Source of the DNA: JAWXCH01 sp034440595
GTDB taxonomy: Bacteria > Planctomycetota > Planctomycetia > Pirellulales > JALHPA01
Direction of reading: 5' to 3'
NCBI GenBank assembly: GCA_034440595.1
Contig: JAWXCH010000401.1
Span: 1 to 42,315, forward strand
DNA: 42,315 nucleotides
The position numbers were made by a program, and so were the translations under genes. This document shows positions 34,903 to 42,315 of the stretch, one piece after another. Each line of letters starts with the position of its first letter. Position 1 is the first letter of the stretch. The notes beneath the pieces are model-generated. The model had not been told where the DNA came from. It searched no databases and saw nothing but the letters and a program-made list of their open reading frames with translations.

Positions 34903-34963
34903 AGCCGTCGGGCGCTAGCCCTCGGTTTGAGCGGTAAAAACCGGTGGCTAGCGCCATGCGGCT
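34903..34963. repeat. Large imperfect palindrome (27-base arms)
   Basis: Two arms of 27 bases flank the 7-base centre AGCGGTA. The left arm begins AGCCGTCGGGCGCTAGCC and the right arm ends GGCTAGCGCCATGCGGCT; they pair at 22 of 27 positions by my count. It sits between two convergent genes. I recall very similar elements dispersed in planctomycete genomes. It could serve as a bidirectional terminator. Confidence 0.75.
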
Positions 34964-35015
34964 GATTATTCCAATCCCAGTTTTCATTTGTCATGCAGCA
35001 CGAACTGTCGCCTAG

Positions 35016-35032
35016 CACTGGCAAAGCCAGTG
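35016..35032. repeat. CACTGGC-AAA-GCCAGTG hairpin
   Basis: Perfect 7-base stem with an AAA loop, 18 bases from the stop of the leftward coiled-coil gene. No T-run on either side. Similar in kind to the CACGGCTGG hairpin at 23440, and perhaps another dispersed repeat. Confidence 0.6.
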
Positions 35033-35050
35033 GCACGCAATTGTGAGCCA

Positions 35051-37351
35051 TTAGCTGCGGTCAGATTCTTTCAGCCCCAGGCGTTCTAGCCAGCGGCCAC
35101 GTTGCGGCTTCTGCTGCTTATCTCCGCCGGATGGATCCGACGGAATGCCGTGTGCCTTGTCCGATTCCAGTTGCTGTAGTTTCTCTTCCAGCTCGGCACG
35201 ATCGCGCGCGATTCGGGCACGCTCCAGCGAGATATCGATCTCAGCCTGACGGAGCTTGTCTCGCCATTCGGCGGCGGCTGCCCTAAGTCGTTCGCGTTCG
35301 GCCTGAATCAACTCATCCTGATCCAGTGCGGCGGCAATTGCGGCAGTACCGACTGCGACTTCGCCAAGATTGTTGCTCTGCTCCTGCAGCAACTTTCGGA
35401 GGTCGGCAATTTCTTGATCTTTGCTGGCGACGATTTGATCGGTGATTCGGATCGTGCTCTCAATCGAGATCCGTTCCTCGCTTCGTTGTGGCGTGGTATT
35501 GGTGTCGGCTTCGAGCTGCGCCAGCATCCGCCGTTTGAGCGATTCCCAATCCTTGCCCGGATTCTCCTTTTCATCGGCACGACTGCGTAAGGCCCGCAAT
35601 GCGGATACTTCGTCCTCTAGTTCAGCGTTGCGACGTTTTAGGCTCCGTACATCGTCCACTGCCATTTCGAAGCGACGTTGCAGGTCTTCCTGCTTTCGTG
35701 TCTCTTCAGCGGAAGGAGCGGAGGTGCCTTTGCTTGCTTCGGCAGCCTGTAAGGCCTTGTTCAATTCCTCCAACCGGTATCGCAACGAACCGCACTCATC
35801 GCGCAGTGCTTCATGGTCAGCCAGTTTCTTGCGCGCGGCTTCCAGTTCGGCGTTGAGTGATTCGATTCTGGCTTGCCATTCGTCACGTTGTAAATCAGTC
35901 GCCGTCTGCGTTTGCGAATCCACCGAATTGGACTGAAAAGCATAGGCGCTGGCATTGAGTGATTCTTCGCACTCACGAACGCGTTCTTGAGCGGCGTATA
36001 GTTCAGTTTCCAGTTGTGTGACTTGCTTGGACAGGCTATCTCGTTCGACTGACAGTTGCGCGGCCTGCGAGGTCTCGGCGTCGTTCAGTGCAAGCTGCGC
36101 TTGCAAGCTGGCATCCAAATCGTCTGTACGCGCGACTGCTGCAGAAAGTTCCTCCTGCAATTCTTGCAGTTTGGAAATCAGTGAATCTCGTTCTGCGGAA
36201 AGTGACTGAACGGCGGCGCTGTCTACGGAGACAGTAGGGGCCGCTAAGTGGGTCTGTTCTTGTTCCTCGCGTAGATGGTGGTAGGCAACGCGTAAGGCCG
36301 AAAGTTCTTGCTCGACCGCTTGTGCCAACTCGGCGGCATGAGCCAATTCACTGTCCAGTCGGTTCGATTGAGCACGAGCGACTTCCAGTTCGCCACCTTG
36401 CTGGACTTGTTGTTCGGCTTGCGAACGAATGAGCAATTGCTGGCTCTGACAATGTTCTTGCAGGCGTTCATATTCAACTCGAAGCTGCACCAGGGCATCT
36501 TCGGATATCTCGTGCCGACTATGCTTTGCTTCTCCGGCGATTGCCTGACTTTGCTCGAACTGCTGGCGTGCTGCGTCCAGTTGTCGACGTGTTTCGGCCA
36601 GCTCGGAGATTTGCGAGTCCAGTTGGATTCGCTCCAGGCGAAGTTCCTGGCGCTGTCGGTCCAGCTCAGCGGCTTGCGAATCCAGTTCCTGACGGGCAAG
36701 TTGTGTCACCCGCTCGGCATCCAACTTGAGCGACGCCTGCAATGCATCCAGCTCTGCACGGCGGACATCCAACTCCTGCAGTTGAAGATCACGCTGCGAC
36801 TTCAATTGCAGGGCAATTCTATGGCGCTGGTTCTTGGTCTCGCTGCGCTGATGTTCCAGCGCCTCTAACTCGCTCTCCAGCAGGTTTTGCTGCTCTTCGA
36901 AGCGCGCCTTGCGCCGTGCCAGTTGCTGACCTTCCGCGTCGTGCTCTTCCTGCGCCAGTTCTAGATTGCGTTGATTCAGCTTCAGCCGCGAGGTCAGTTC
37001 GGCCAGTTCAGATTGTTGTAGCTGCAACGCATCTTCTTGGTGTTTCAGACGATCCGACCAGGCTTGCAGTTCCAGGGTGGCCTGCTGCTGTGCCAAATCC
37101 ATCTCTGCCTGTCGCTGCTCAAGCTGAGTTTGCAGCAGATCGATCGCGGCTTTGGAATGGTTGTCGTCTAGCCCAGCGGAGAGAATCTGGCCGATCGACT
37201 CGATTTGCGCCGTCAGCAGCGATTCCACTTCGTCCAGGCGACTTCGCTGCGTGGAGAGAGCATCAGCGGCTTGCTGCCGTCGGCTCCTCCAACCGCGCGT
37301 GGTATCGCCGGTGGACTCGTCGGTTGTCGCCTGACTGACCCGCTCTTCCAT
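35051..37351 (-). CDS. Long coiled-coil protein of unknown function
   Basis: 766 residues from the ATG at 37351; an upstream ATG at 37396 gives 781, but its extra stretch looks noncoding. Almost the whole length (about 25-740) is charged heptad sequence rich in Glu, Gln, Leu, Arg and Ala with very few Pro or Gly, the mark of a long rod. No ATPase head, TM helix or signal peptide is visible, so it is not SMC or a membrane protein by itself. The C-terminus is short, basic and ends GLKESDRS. A cytoplasmic scaffold, filament or cell-shape role is possible. Database hits to such proteins are dominated by composition and should be read with care. A good promoter lies upstream. Confidence 0.8.
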   Translation of the reverse strand: MEERVSQATTDESTGDTTRGWRSRRQQAADALSTQRSRLDEVESLLTAQIESIGQILSAGLDDNHSKAAIDLLQTQLEQRQAEMDLAQQQATLELQAWSDRLKHQEDALQLQQSELAELTSRLKLNQRNLELAQEEHDAEGQQLARRKARFEEQQNLLESELEALEHQRSETKNQRHRIALQLKSQRDLQLQELDVRRAELDALQASLKLDAERVTQLARQELDSQAAELDRQRQELRLERIQLDSQISELAETRRQLDAARQQFEQSQAIAGEAKHSRHEISEDALVQLRVEYERLQEHCQSQQLLIRSQAEQQVQQGGELEVARAQSNRLDSELAHAAELAQAVEQELSALRVAYHHLREEQEQTHLAAPTVSVDSAAVQSLSAERDSLISKLQELQEELSAAVARTDDLDASLQAQLALNDAETSQAAQLSVERDSLSKQVTQLETELYAAQERVRECEESLNASAYAFQSNSVDSQTQTATDLQRDEWQARIESLNAELEAARKKLADHEALRDECGSLRYRLEELNKALQAAEASKGTSAPSAEETRKQEDLQRRFEMAVDDVRSLKRRNAELEDEVSALRALRSRADEKENPGKDWESLKRRMLAQLEADTNTTPQRSEERISIESTIRITDQIVASKDQEIADLRKLLQEQSNNLGEVAVGTAAIAAALDQDELIQAERERLRAAAAEWRDKLRQAEIDISLERARIARDRAELEEKLQQLESDKAHGIPSDPSGGDKQQKPQRGRWLERLGLKESDRS

Positions 37352-37463
37352 GGTTGCTTCTTGCCGAGGGTGCGCAAACGGGGTGCATCGCGTCAAGACA
37401 AGGCCTGACGTTCCCCAAGGGGTGCCGAAGATCTAAGGCGAATTCGACAAGAATCCCTATAGT

Positions 37464-37492
37464 CATATAGGCCATGCGTTTACTAGCGTCAA
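37464..37492 (-). promoter_or_regulatory. Sigma-70-type promoter for the coiled-coil gene
   Basis: On the minus strand TTGACG (37492-37487) is separated by exactly 17 bases from TATATG (37469-37464). Transcription would start near 37457, leaving about 105 bases of leader before the ATG at 37351. The rest of the 306-base gap 37352-37657 shows nothing else. Confidence 0.55.
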
Positions 37493-37657
37493 AGCCGGCA
37501 GAACGAAATGAATGGATTGGAGAGATTCCGCGTCTGTGCGGTTTGTGACACTCGCATGCACTAGTGCGGTATCGTACCAACGAATAGGGGATATGCTGGT
37601 AACTACCACCACCGGGACCGCAATCGATAATCAGAGCGATTCAATCGGACGGATGCC

Positions 37658-38617
37658 CTAGAGCACTTCTGGATTGCAGACACTTTCCGGGGTTCGGCCT
37701 TGAAAGCAGTCGACGACCTGTTTAACGGCTCGACTGCGTAGGTTCTCCAGCGACTCAATCGATACAAATGCCGCGTGTGGGGTCACAATCACCCTGGGAT
37801 CCGTATACGGCGCAATAGTCAGGTCAGGGGGTTCCGTGTCTTGCACGTCGAGCCCGGCACCTGCAATCAGGCCTTTTGCCAAAGCGTCGGCCAGTGCGGA
37901 CGTGTCGATCAGGCCGCCGCGTGCGGTATTGATCAAATAGGCGGTTGGCTTCATTTTGGCGAATTGTGCCGCGCCAAGCAGGTGCCTGGTTTCTGCCGTT
38001 AGGGGGACGTGCAACGAGATATAATCGCTACGCCGCAAAAGGTCGTCAAAATCGACCCATTCGACACCATCGACAGGTTCCCGAGGCCGGCGACTGCTGG
38101 CGATTACTTTCAAGCCGATTGCAGACGCTTTGGTTACCAGGCAGCGACCGATGTTTCCCAGCCCAACGATGCCGAGTGTCTGGCCAGCGATACGTCGCAT
38201 TTCAGGCCCGGACTGCAGGTCGTAAACTCCTTGCTTGGTTTGCAGATGGTAATGGGCGATTTTTCTGCCGAGTGCCAGGATCAGTGCTAATGAATGCTCG
38301 GCTACTTCGGTCAAGCAATAGTCAGGGACATTGGTGACGAGTATCTTTCGACGCGTTGCGGCGGCAACGTCGATGTTGTCCAGACCGATCCCCAATCGCG
38401 AGACAATGCGACATCTGGGTGCCGCTGCGATCACGGACTCAGGGACTTTGGCCCAGTTGGTCATGATCGCGTCCGCATTGACTGCCAGATTGGCCAGAGT
38501 TGCTGCGTCGGATTGTTCGGCAACGATCAGTTCAATGTCGTTGGCAGCGAAAATCTCTCGTTCGATATGCAGATTCGGCCAGGCATAGTCGGTCAGCAAC
38601 GCTTGGAATCTTGGCAT
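37658..38617 (-). CDS. D-2-hydroxyacid dehydrogenase (NAD-dependent)
   Basis: 319 residues, typical for the family. The Rossmann motif GLGNIG is at 152-157. The catalytic residues are Arg233 (NTARGGLID), Glu262 (DTEPPD) and His281 (TPHAAF), and the substrate-loop Gly cluster RLGIGLDNID is at 74-83. The enzyme reduces 2-oxoacids to D-2-hydroxyacids or the reverse. The closest pattern is the CtBP/phosphoglycerate-dehydrogenase-like branch, but the ACT domain of SerA is absent. The exact substrate is open. The ATG at 38617 has AGGT 8 bases upstream. The neighbours do not form an obvious pathway with it. Confidence 0.92.
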   Translation of the reverse strand: MPRFQALLTDYAWPNLHIEREIFAANDIELIVAEQSDAATLANLAVNADAIMTNWAKVPESVIAAAPRCRIVSRLGIGLDNIDVAAATRRKILVTNVPDYCLTEVAEHSLALILALGRKIAHYHLQTKQGVYDLQSGPEMRRIAGQTLGIVGLGNIGRCLVTKASAIGLKVIASSRRPREPVDGVEWVDFDDLLRRSDYISLHVPLTAETRHLLGAAQFAKMKPTAYLINTARGGLIDTSALADALAKGLIAGAGLDVQDTEPPDLTIAPYTDPRVIVTPHAAFVSIESLENLRSRAVKQVVDCFQGRTPESVCNPEVL

Positions 38618-38721
38618 TGGTAGTACCTAACTGGTTGGCTGAATGCGCGGAGAGGGAGCAAGTGGTTCCCCCACTTCCTTGTAAGGTACCGCAGTTGCAC
38701 AAATGCTGCTACCAGTGAAGT

Positions 38722-39654
38722 TCAACCGGCCTTGGTCAGACTGAGTTGCACCGCTAGCCGTGAAGAAAAGTCGCAGCGCCGATCATCATTCCACCAGATG
38801 AGAAACTCCTGGTGCAGCCTGGTAAGGTTCTTCTGTTCTTCGTAGTGCATTTGCTGAAGCAACAACTTTTGTTCCGAATCAACCAAGTTTGCCTGCATTT
38901 GTTGAAAGTATGCCGTAGCACCGGCCGCGTCGTTGATATCGCCAAGCCGTTGCTGAATATCGACTAGCACGGGATACAGTTCGCTACGAAATTCAGCGGT
39001 GTAGGTCCCGGCAAACACTTCCATCGCGTATCGCAGTTGTTTGCCATGTACTCGAAAGCGATGCAGCATGTCAATGCTGTGTAGATCGGCGCGGCCGGAT
39101 TCGCCGAACTGAGTTAACAGCGCGTGGAGCCGCGTCGCTGCCAGTTCGCCAAATGTAATATGCGAAGTGGCGGACCATGTATTGGATGAATGGCCAATCA
39201 GTTTGCGAATGTGGCGATTGAAGTGCTTTTTCTTTAGCCGATGGTGGATCTTATCCATCGGACGCTGAGCCACGTGACGCTGATCGTTCAATTGCTTTAG
39301 TAACTCAGCTTTGGCTGTGCGACACTGGTTGTCTGGCCACTCACGGACTTTTTGCATCATCACGTCGAGATCACGAGCATCGTTGGCTGACTTACGAATA
39401 CTCTTGAGTTGTTTGGCAAACCACTGAACAGGTTTCGGTGGTAGCACGGCGGCAAAGCTATCCACAGCGGCAATCGCACGACGGGTCGAGACACGCAACT
39501 GGTGAACGCGCTCGACTTGCTCTCCCGACGACTTGCGAATCAGCTTCAGGTAGCTCCAGATTAGGCGCAATCGCGTGCCGAGAGTACGACTGGCAACTGC
39601 GACAGCCGGCTCATCCGGTGAATCGATCTCGATCCATTTGCTTTTGCGTGTCAT
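38722..39654 (-). CDS. CHAD domain protein
   Basis: 310 residues from the ATG at 39654; a TTG at 39714 would add 20. The helical CHAD repeats show VHQLRVSTRRAIAA, ARDLDVMMQ and MLHRFRVHGKQLRYAME, with the conserved His and Arg/Lys residues that line a basic groove. CHAD domains bind inorganic polyphosphate and are often near polyP or phosphate genes; none is visible here. No CYTH domain is fused. Many basic residues throughout fit polyanion binding. Confidence 0.88.
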   Translation of the reverse strand: MTRKSKWIEIDSPDEPAVAVASRTLGTRLRLIWSYLKLIRKSSGEQVERVHQLRVSTRRAIAAVDSFAAVLPPKPVQWFAKQLKSIRKSANDARDLDVMMQKVREWPDNQCRTAKAELLKQLNDQRHVAQRPMDKIHHRLKKKHFNRHIRKLIGHSSNTWSATSHITFGELAATRLHALLTQFGESGRADLHSIDMLHRFRVHGKQLRYAMEVFAGTYTAEFRSELYPVLVDIQQRLGDINDAAGATAYFQQMQANLVDSEQKLLLQQMHYEEQKNLTRLHQEFLIWWNDDRRCDFSSRLAVQLSLTKAG

Positions 39655-40154
39655 GCGGCCAGGTCGTTGAATTTCTTGTGAAGTACAGACAAACTTCGGC
39701 AAGCGCGGTTTCAATCCTTCGCCAAACCGTACAGTCGCATCACAAGGTAACGATGCCGAATGTGGTGACAGCAGGGATCAACCTCGCGTTGGTCCCCTCA
39801 CTCCATAGCTGTCCGCAGAGTCTTCCCATAGTTTGCCAGAATGTCTTGCGGTAGTCCATTGATTCGCAGACCCAATACCTGGCCTAATTGCAATTGCCCG
39901 CGTGCAGAACCATGTGAGGTAACTGCTTTGTTCAGAAAATGTTAGGCTATTAAGAGGATTTGAACGAGAGGCACCTCTGCCGCGCCGGAGACGGGCTGCA
40001 TTTCCGGCGAAGATTCACCTGGTAAGCCTTGTCCAACGATGGGGAATTTCCTATATTGAGGGGCTAATTCGAGGCCCGAGTTACGGACTGCTTGGGATCC
40101 TCTGATCAAAATTCACAATATTTCGCAGACCGTCTTCGAGTGGGAGTTCTGACG
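39655..40154. other. 500-base gap upstream of the small basic protein gene
   Basis: No gene is supported. A 7-base stem CGCCGGA/TCCGGCG spans 39983-40009, and AGAGG-CA-CCTCT lies just before it near 39967. The promoter listed at 40029 follows. Confidence 0.5.
40029..40057 (+). promoter_or_regulatory. Sigma-70-type promoter for the small basic protein gene
   Basis: TTGTCC (40029) and TATATT (40052) stand 17 bases apart. The start would be near 40063, giving a leader of about 90 bases. A near-consensus -10 fits a highly expressed gene. Confidence 0.5.
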
Positions 40155-40433
40155 ATGACGATGGACAAGAGTTTACGCGTTCGCAGTGGAATGGCTCGCG
40201 CCCGAAGCGTGTTGAGCCGTGCCGAGCGCATTACGCGACTTCAAGACGCTGACCTGTGGGGCGAAGGGCAAAGTCCCCTCGGACTGCCAAAAGTCCGTGT
40301 TTTCAAGCTGGCGATGAAGAAAAAGAAGAAGAAAAAGGAAGAAGAGGGTGATGCCGCAGCTCCAGCCGCCAAGGGTGGCAAAGCTGCCAAGCCCGCAGCC
40401 AAACCTGCAGCCAAACCTGCTGGCAAGAAGTAG
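40155..40433 (+). CDS. PVC-type small basic protein with Lys/Ala-rich tail
   Basis: 92 residues from the ATG at 40155, chosen because GGAG lies 9 bases upstream and the conserved part starts here (MTMDKSLRVRSG). The core to about residue 55, with LSRAERITRL and GQSPLGLPKVRV, matches the small basic protein shared by Planctomycetes, Verrucomicrobia and Chlamydiae (I recall TIGR04137), thought to be ribosome-associated. Then comes a run of seven Lys, three Glu and an Ala/Lys/Pro tail of AKPAAKPA type, resembling bacterial histone-like tails. The tail-coding DNA is made of short direct repeats, and a 14-base segment with the stop codon is duplicated just downstream. A terminator follows. Confidence 0.82.
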   Translation: MTMDKSLRVRSGMARARSVLSRAERITRLQDADLWGEGQSPLGLPKVRVFKLAMKKKKKKKEEEGDAAAPAAKGGKAAKPAAKPAAKPAGKK

Positions 40434-40452
40434 GGCCCGCTGGCAAGAAGTA
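40419..40452 (+). repeat. Direct repeat across the stop codon of the small basic protein
   Basis: GCTGGCAAGAAGTA occurs at 40419-40432 and again at 40439-40452. The first copy contains the stop codon TAG; the second lies out of frame in the 3' leader. It marks a recent 20-base tandem duplication. Confidence 0.85.
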
Positions 40453-40495
40453 AGCTTCTGTCTATAAGTACAGCTTGTAGAACTCAATTACATAG

Positions 40496-40528
40496 AGCCC
40501 GGTCGAACCTGTTTCGGCTGGGCTTTTT
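40496..40528 (+). terminator. Rho-independent terminator
   Basis: AGCCC (40496) pairs with GGGCT (40520), with inner pairing CGAA/TTCG, followed by five T. It ends the small basic protein transcript. The rest of the gap to 40763 shows nothing clear. Confidence 0.8.
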
Positions 40529-40763
40529 GCATTGTCAGTACTGGTGCGGGCGTAAAACGGTGTAGTTGGGGCCGCATTCCGACGATATAGACAAGGTAGT
40601 CCTGCGCCAATGTTCTGGCCAGACGCGGTAATTCAGGTAAGATAGCCGAGCGTGTTTTCTTGGTCGGCACCGTTTTCTTTTTGGCTTTCGGCCCTAAGAT
40701 GATGGTGGGGCGGGTACACGACTGAAGTTGGTCCAGGCCCTTTATCGGATTGGAGTCGATCTC

Positions 40764-41141
40764 ATGCCAATTCTACGCTGCTTCGCCACGGTTATAGGAG
40801 CGATCTTCTTTTCGGGCCTGCTAGCTGCCGAAGTCAATGCTCAGATCCCGTCCTATCGACCTTCGCGGCCGGTAGTTAGCCCATACATTAATCTGTTGCA
40901 ACGTGGCGGTGGGCCTCTGCCGAATTATTTCACATATGTTCGCCCTATTTTGGATCAGAACATCGTTAATCAGCAGCAACAGACTGCCATCATGCAAAAT
41001 CAGCGTACTATGCAGCAGATGGAGGGTCAGGTGCTGCGGATGCAAGAGAGTAATGCACGTCCCACCGGCGCTGCTGGCCCTGCCGGATTCATGAACCATA
41101 CGCAATTCTTTTCAAACTATAGCCGTCCTGCGAGTCGCTAG
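40764..41141 (+). CDS. Small Gln-rich secreted protein
   Basis: 125 residues from the ATG at 40764, with GGAG 9 bases upstream. Residues 1-28 form a Sec signal peptide ending EVNA, with AQ beginning the mature part. The mature protein starts with a Pro/Arg/Ser stretch, then NYFTYVRPILDQN, then a Gln-rich helical run (about 75-105) with many Met, and ends FFSNYSRPASR. No domain is recognised. Being followed at some distance by a polysaccharide export gene, it may act at the surface, but that is only context. Confidence 0.75.
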   Translation: MPILRCFATVIGAIFFSGLLAAEVNAQIPSYRPSRPVVSPYINLLQRGGGPLPNYFTYVRPILDQNIVNQQQQTAIMQNQRTMQQMEGQVLRMQESNARPTGAAGPAGFMNHTQFFSNYSRPASR

Positions 41142-41582
41142 ATTCGGTGAGGGTTTGATTCGACGAGGCATTTGCCATTTCTGCGGTGCCGTAGCGGGCA
41201 GTTTTTCTTTCTAGAGGGGCATCTGCCTGCCTCGTCGCGCGAGTTCTGTGGCAGTGGCCGGTCACTTCTTTAATGCGGTAAATCTTACCGCGCGCTTCAC
41301 CGCCATTTTCCAGTATCGCTTCTTGCGTTTCTGAATTCTGCGTCATGTGGCAATTTCCCTGCCATGTTCCGCATCTTGGTCCTGGATCTGAATCGACTTC
41401 GGGAAGCATCTTTCCTGCTCAACTTAATTGAACAATGTAAAAATAGGATGACTTTGCCGGTCAAGTTGACCTAAAGGATTGTGGAGATCCTGCCGATTAT
41501 GCGTAGGAGGAATATTGAATCCTCTGATTCTTAAACTTTGAATGCTGGCATCGATTTCCGTGGGCCAACCGAAGCACCGAAC
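41142..41582. other. 441-base gap before the polysaccharide export gene
   Basis: A leftward open frame here (41346-41089) has no recognisable domain and overlaps the previous gene, so I do not call it. A 13-base palindrome at 41459 and GAGGA...TCCTC near 41506 are the only structured elements seen. Confidence 0.5.
41459..41471. promoter_or_regulatory. Perfect palindrome GGTCAAGTTGACC
   Basis: Six-base arms around a central G, 111 bases before the ATG of the export gene. It could be an operator for that gene; no matching regulator is known. Confidence 0.3.
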
Positions 41583-42315
41583 ATGATAGCAACGCCACAA
41601 CCACTGGTCGTCGTACAAAGAATCGACGCACAAGCAAGCTTGTCCGGCGTTTTGCGATGCACCATGTTTACGCTCGTTATGACGGGCTTGCTATTCACGC
41701 TGAGCGGCTGCCACTCGATTGAAGCCAGTCATCGGCAACTGACTCCACCGCTGGAGCAGATTGGAGTTTCCAACGAGATTCCCCGCGAGCAGTGCAAGGT
41801 CGTTCTGCCGGATTACACCATCGAGCCGCCGGACATTCTGAATATTGATGCGATTCGCGTACTGCCGCGCTCTCCTTATAAGCTGCGAGCGCTCGACACG
41901 GTTTCTGTGAGTGCCGCCGCACCGTTGCCCGATCAGCCGATTGAAGGGCCAAAGCAAATCGAACTGGACGGAACGGTACAACTTGGTGGAATTTATGGCA
42001 GTGTGCGCATTGCTGGAATGACGCGCGAAGAGGCTCAACAGGCGATTATTTCGCATTTACGAGGAACGCTCAAGGAGCCGTCGGTGACGCTGACGCTAGT
42101 GCAGACTGCTAGTCAGCAGCAGGTAGCCGGTCAACACCTGGTAGGCCCTGATGGCAGGATCACACTTGGCTCGTATGGCAAAGTCTTAGTCGTCGGTATG
42201 ACAGTTGAAGAAGCAAAAGCAGCCATCGAGCAGCATCTCTCAAGGTACATGGATGAACCAGAAGTGGCGGTCGATGTTTTTGGCTATAACAGCAAGGTCT
42301 ACTACATCATTACAC
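41583..42315 (+). CDS. Wza-like polysaccharide export lipoprotein (3' end outside window)
   Basis: 244 codons are visible and the frame stays open to the window end. The ATG at 41583 or the in-frame ATG at 41664 may be the start; the second gives a standard lipoprotein signal ending TLSGC (Cys at visible residue 43). The poly_export domain follows, with DYTIEPPDIL, LDGTVQLGG and GMTREEAQQAI. A second similar block, GPDGRITLGSYGKV and GMTVEEAKAAI, suggests a duplicated unit before any SLBB repeats. Such proteins form the outer-membrane channel for capsule or exopolysaccharide in Wzx/Wzy-type export. Tyrosine-kinase or Wzc-like partners would be expected to the right, outside the window. Confidence 0.9.
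   Translation, partial: MIATPQPLVVVQRIDAQASLSGVLRCTMFTLVMTGLLFTLSGCHSIEASHRQLTPPLEQIGVSNEIPREQCKVVLPDYTIEPPDILNIDAIRVLPRSPYKLRALDTVSVSAAAPLPDQPIEGPKQIELDGTVQLGGIYGSVRIAGMTREEAQQAIISHLRGTLKEPSVTLTLVQTASQQQVAGQHLVGPDGRITLGSYGKVLVVGMTVEEAKAAIEQHLSRYMDEPEVAVDVFGYNSKVYYIIT

Noticed and set aside
36308..36868. 186-codon rightward frame inside the coiled-coil gene
   Set aside because: Leu/Gln-rich reading is the mirror of Gln/Glu/Leu codons on the coding strand.
40092..40154. N-terminal extension of the small basic protein
   Set aside because: The family begins at MTMDKSL or nearby, and GGAG is correctly placed for the ATG at 40155.
41089..41346. Leftward open frame after the Gln-rich protein
   Set aside because: It overlaps the end of a better supported gene, has no recognisable domain or ribosome site, and its composition looks random.

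Overview
The window looks like a chromosomal segment from a planctomycete, probably a Pirellulaceae/Rhodopirellula-type organism. The case rests on a PVC-type small basic protein, a TAT-exported Gfo/Idh/MocA oxidoreductase, CPFC- and DUF3299-type secreted proteins, genes that often lack a clear Shine-Dalgarno site, and several hairpin-forming intergenic repeats that look planctomycetal. The species assignment is inference. I see no rRNA, tRNA, CRISPR array, transposase or phage gene.

Region 1 (1-19987) is a secondary-lipid locus read in two divergent blocks. Leftward from 15180 run four genes: a 2908-residue synthase (KS, dead KS, AT, two KR modules, DH); a FabL-like enoyl-ACP reductase with the Y-x6-K signature; a stand-alone thioester reductase; and a second synthase (KS, dead KS, tandem ACPs) that runs off the left edge. 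Rightward from 15505 run three overlapping genes: a Sfp-type phosphopantetheinyl transferase, an HHxxxDG acyltransferase and an RND/MMPL exporter. Together they form a plausible assembly line. The PPTase charges the ACPs and the two synthases build the chain. The trans enoyl reductase saturates it, the thioester reductase releases it as aldehyde or alcohol, the acyltransferase esterifies it and the RND protein exports it. This resembles PUFA-synthase and heterocyst-glycolipid (Hgl) logic, but with an unusual split: both subunits carry a KS/dead-KS didomain, and the ACPs are separated from the AT, KR and DH domains.

Region 2 (20020-28006) is housekeeping and metabolism: a secreted carbon-nitrogen hydrolase, ATP-dependent PEP carboxykinase (pckA), HflX GTPase with a coupled SDR, a TAT-exported Gfo/Idh/MocA protein and a STAS-domain protein. 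The gaps around pckA hold REP-like and other hairpin repeats.

Region 3 (28387-34874) is a six-gene rightward operon: a MacB/LolD-like ABC ATPase, an FtsX/MacB-type permease with a His-rich extracytoplasmic loop, two paralogous secreted CPFC-motif proteins with HEAT-like bodies, and two DUF3299 proteins (one polytopic, one lipoprotein). The gene content recalls zinc-responsive MacB-like loci of Gammaproteobacteria and suggests envelope metal handling. The CPFC proteins look undescribed.

Region 4 (34875-42315) holds a large palindromic repeat, a 766-residue coiled-coil protein, a D-2-hydroxyacid dehydrogenase, a CHAD protein, the PVC small basic protein with a Lys/Ala tail and its terminator, a small Gln-rich secreted protein, and the start of a Wza-like polysaccharide export lipoprotein that runs off the right edge.
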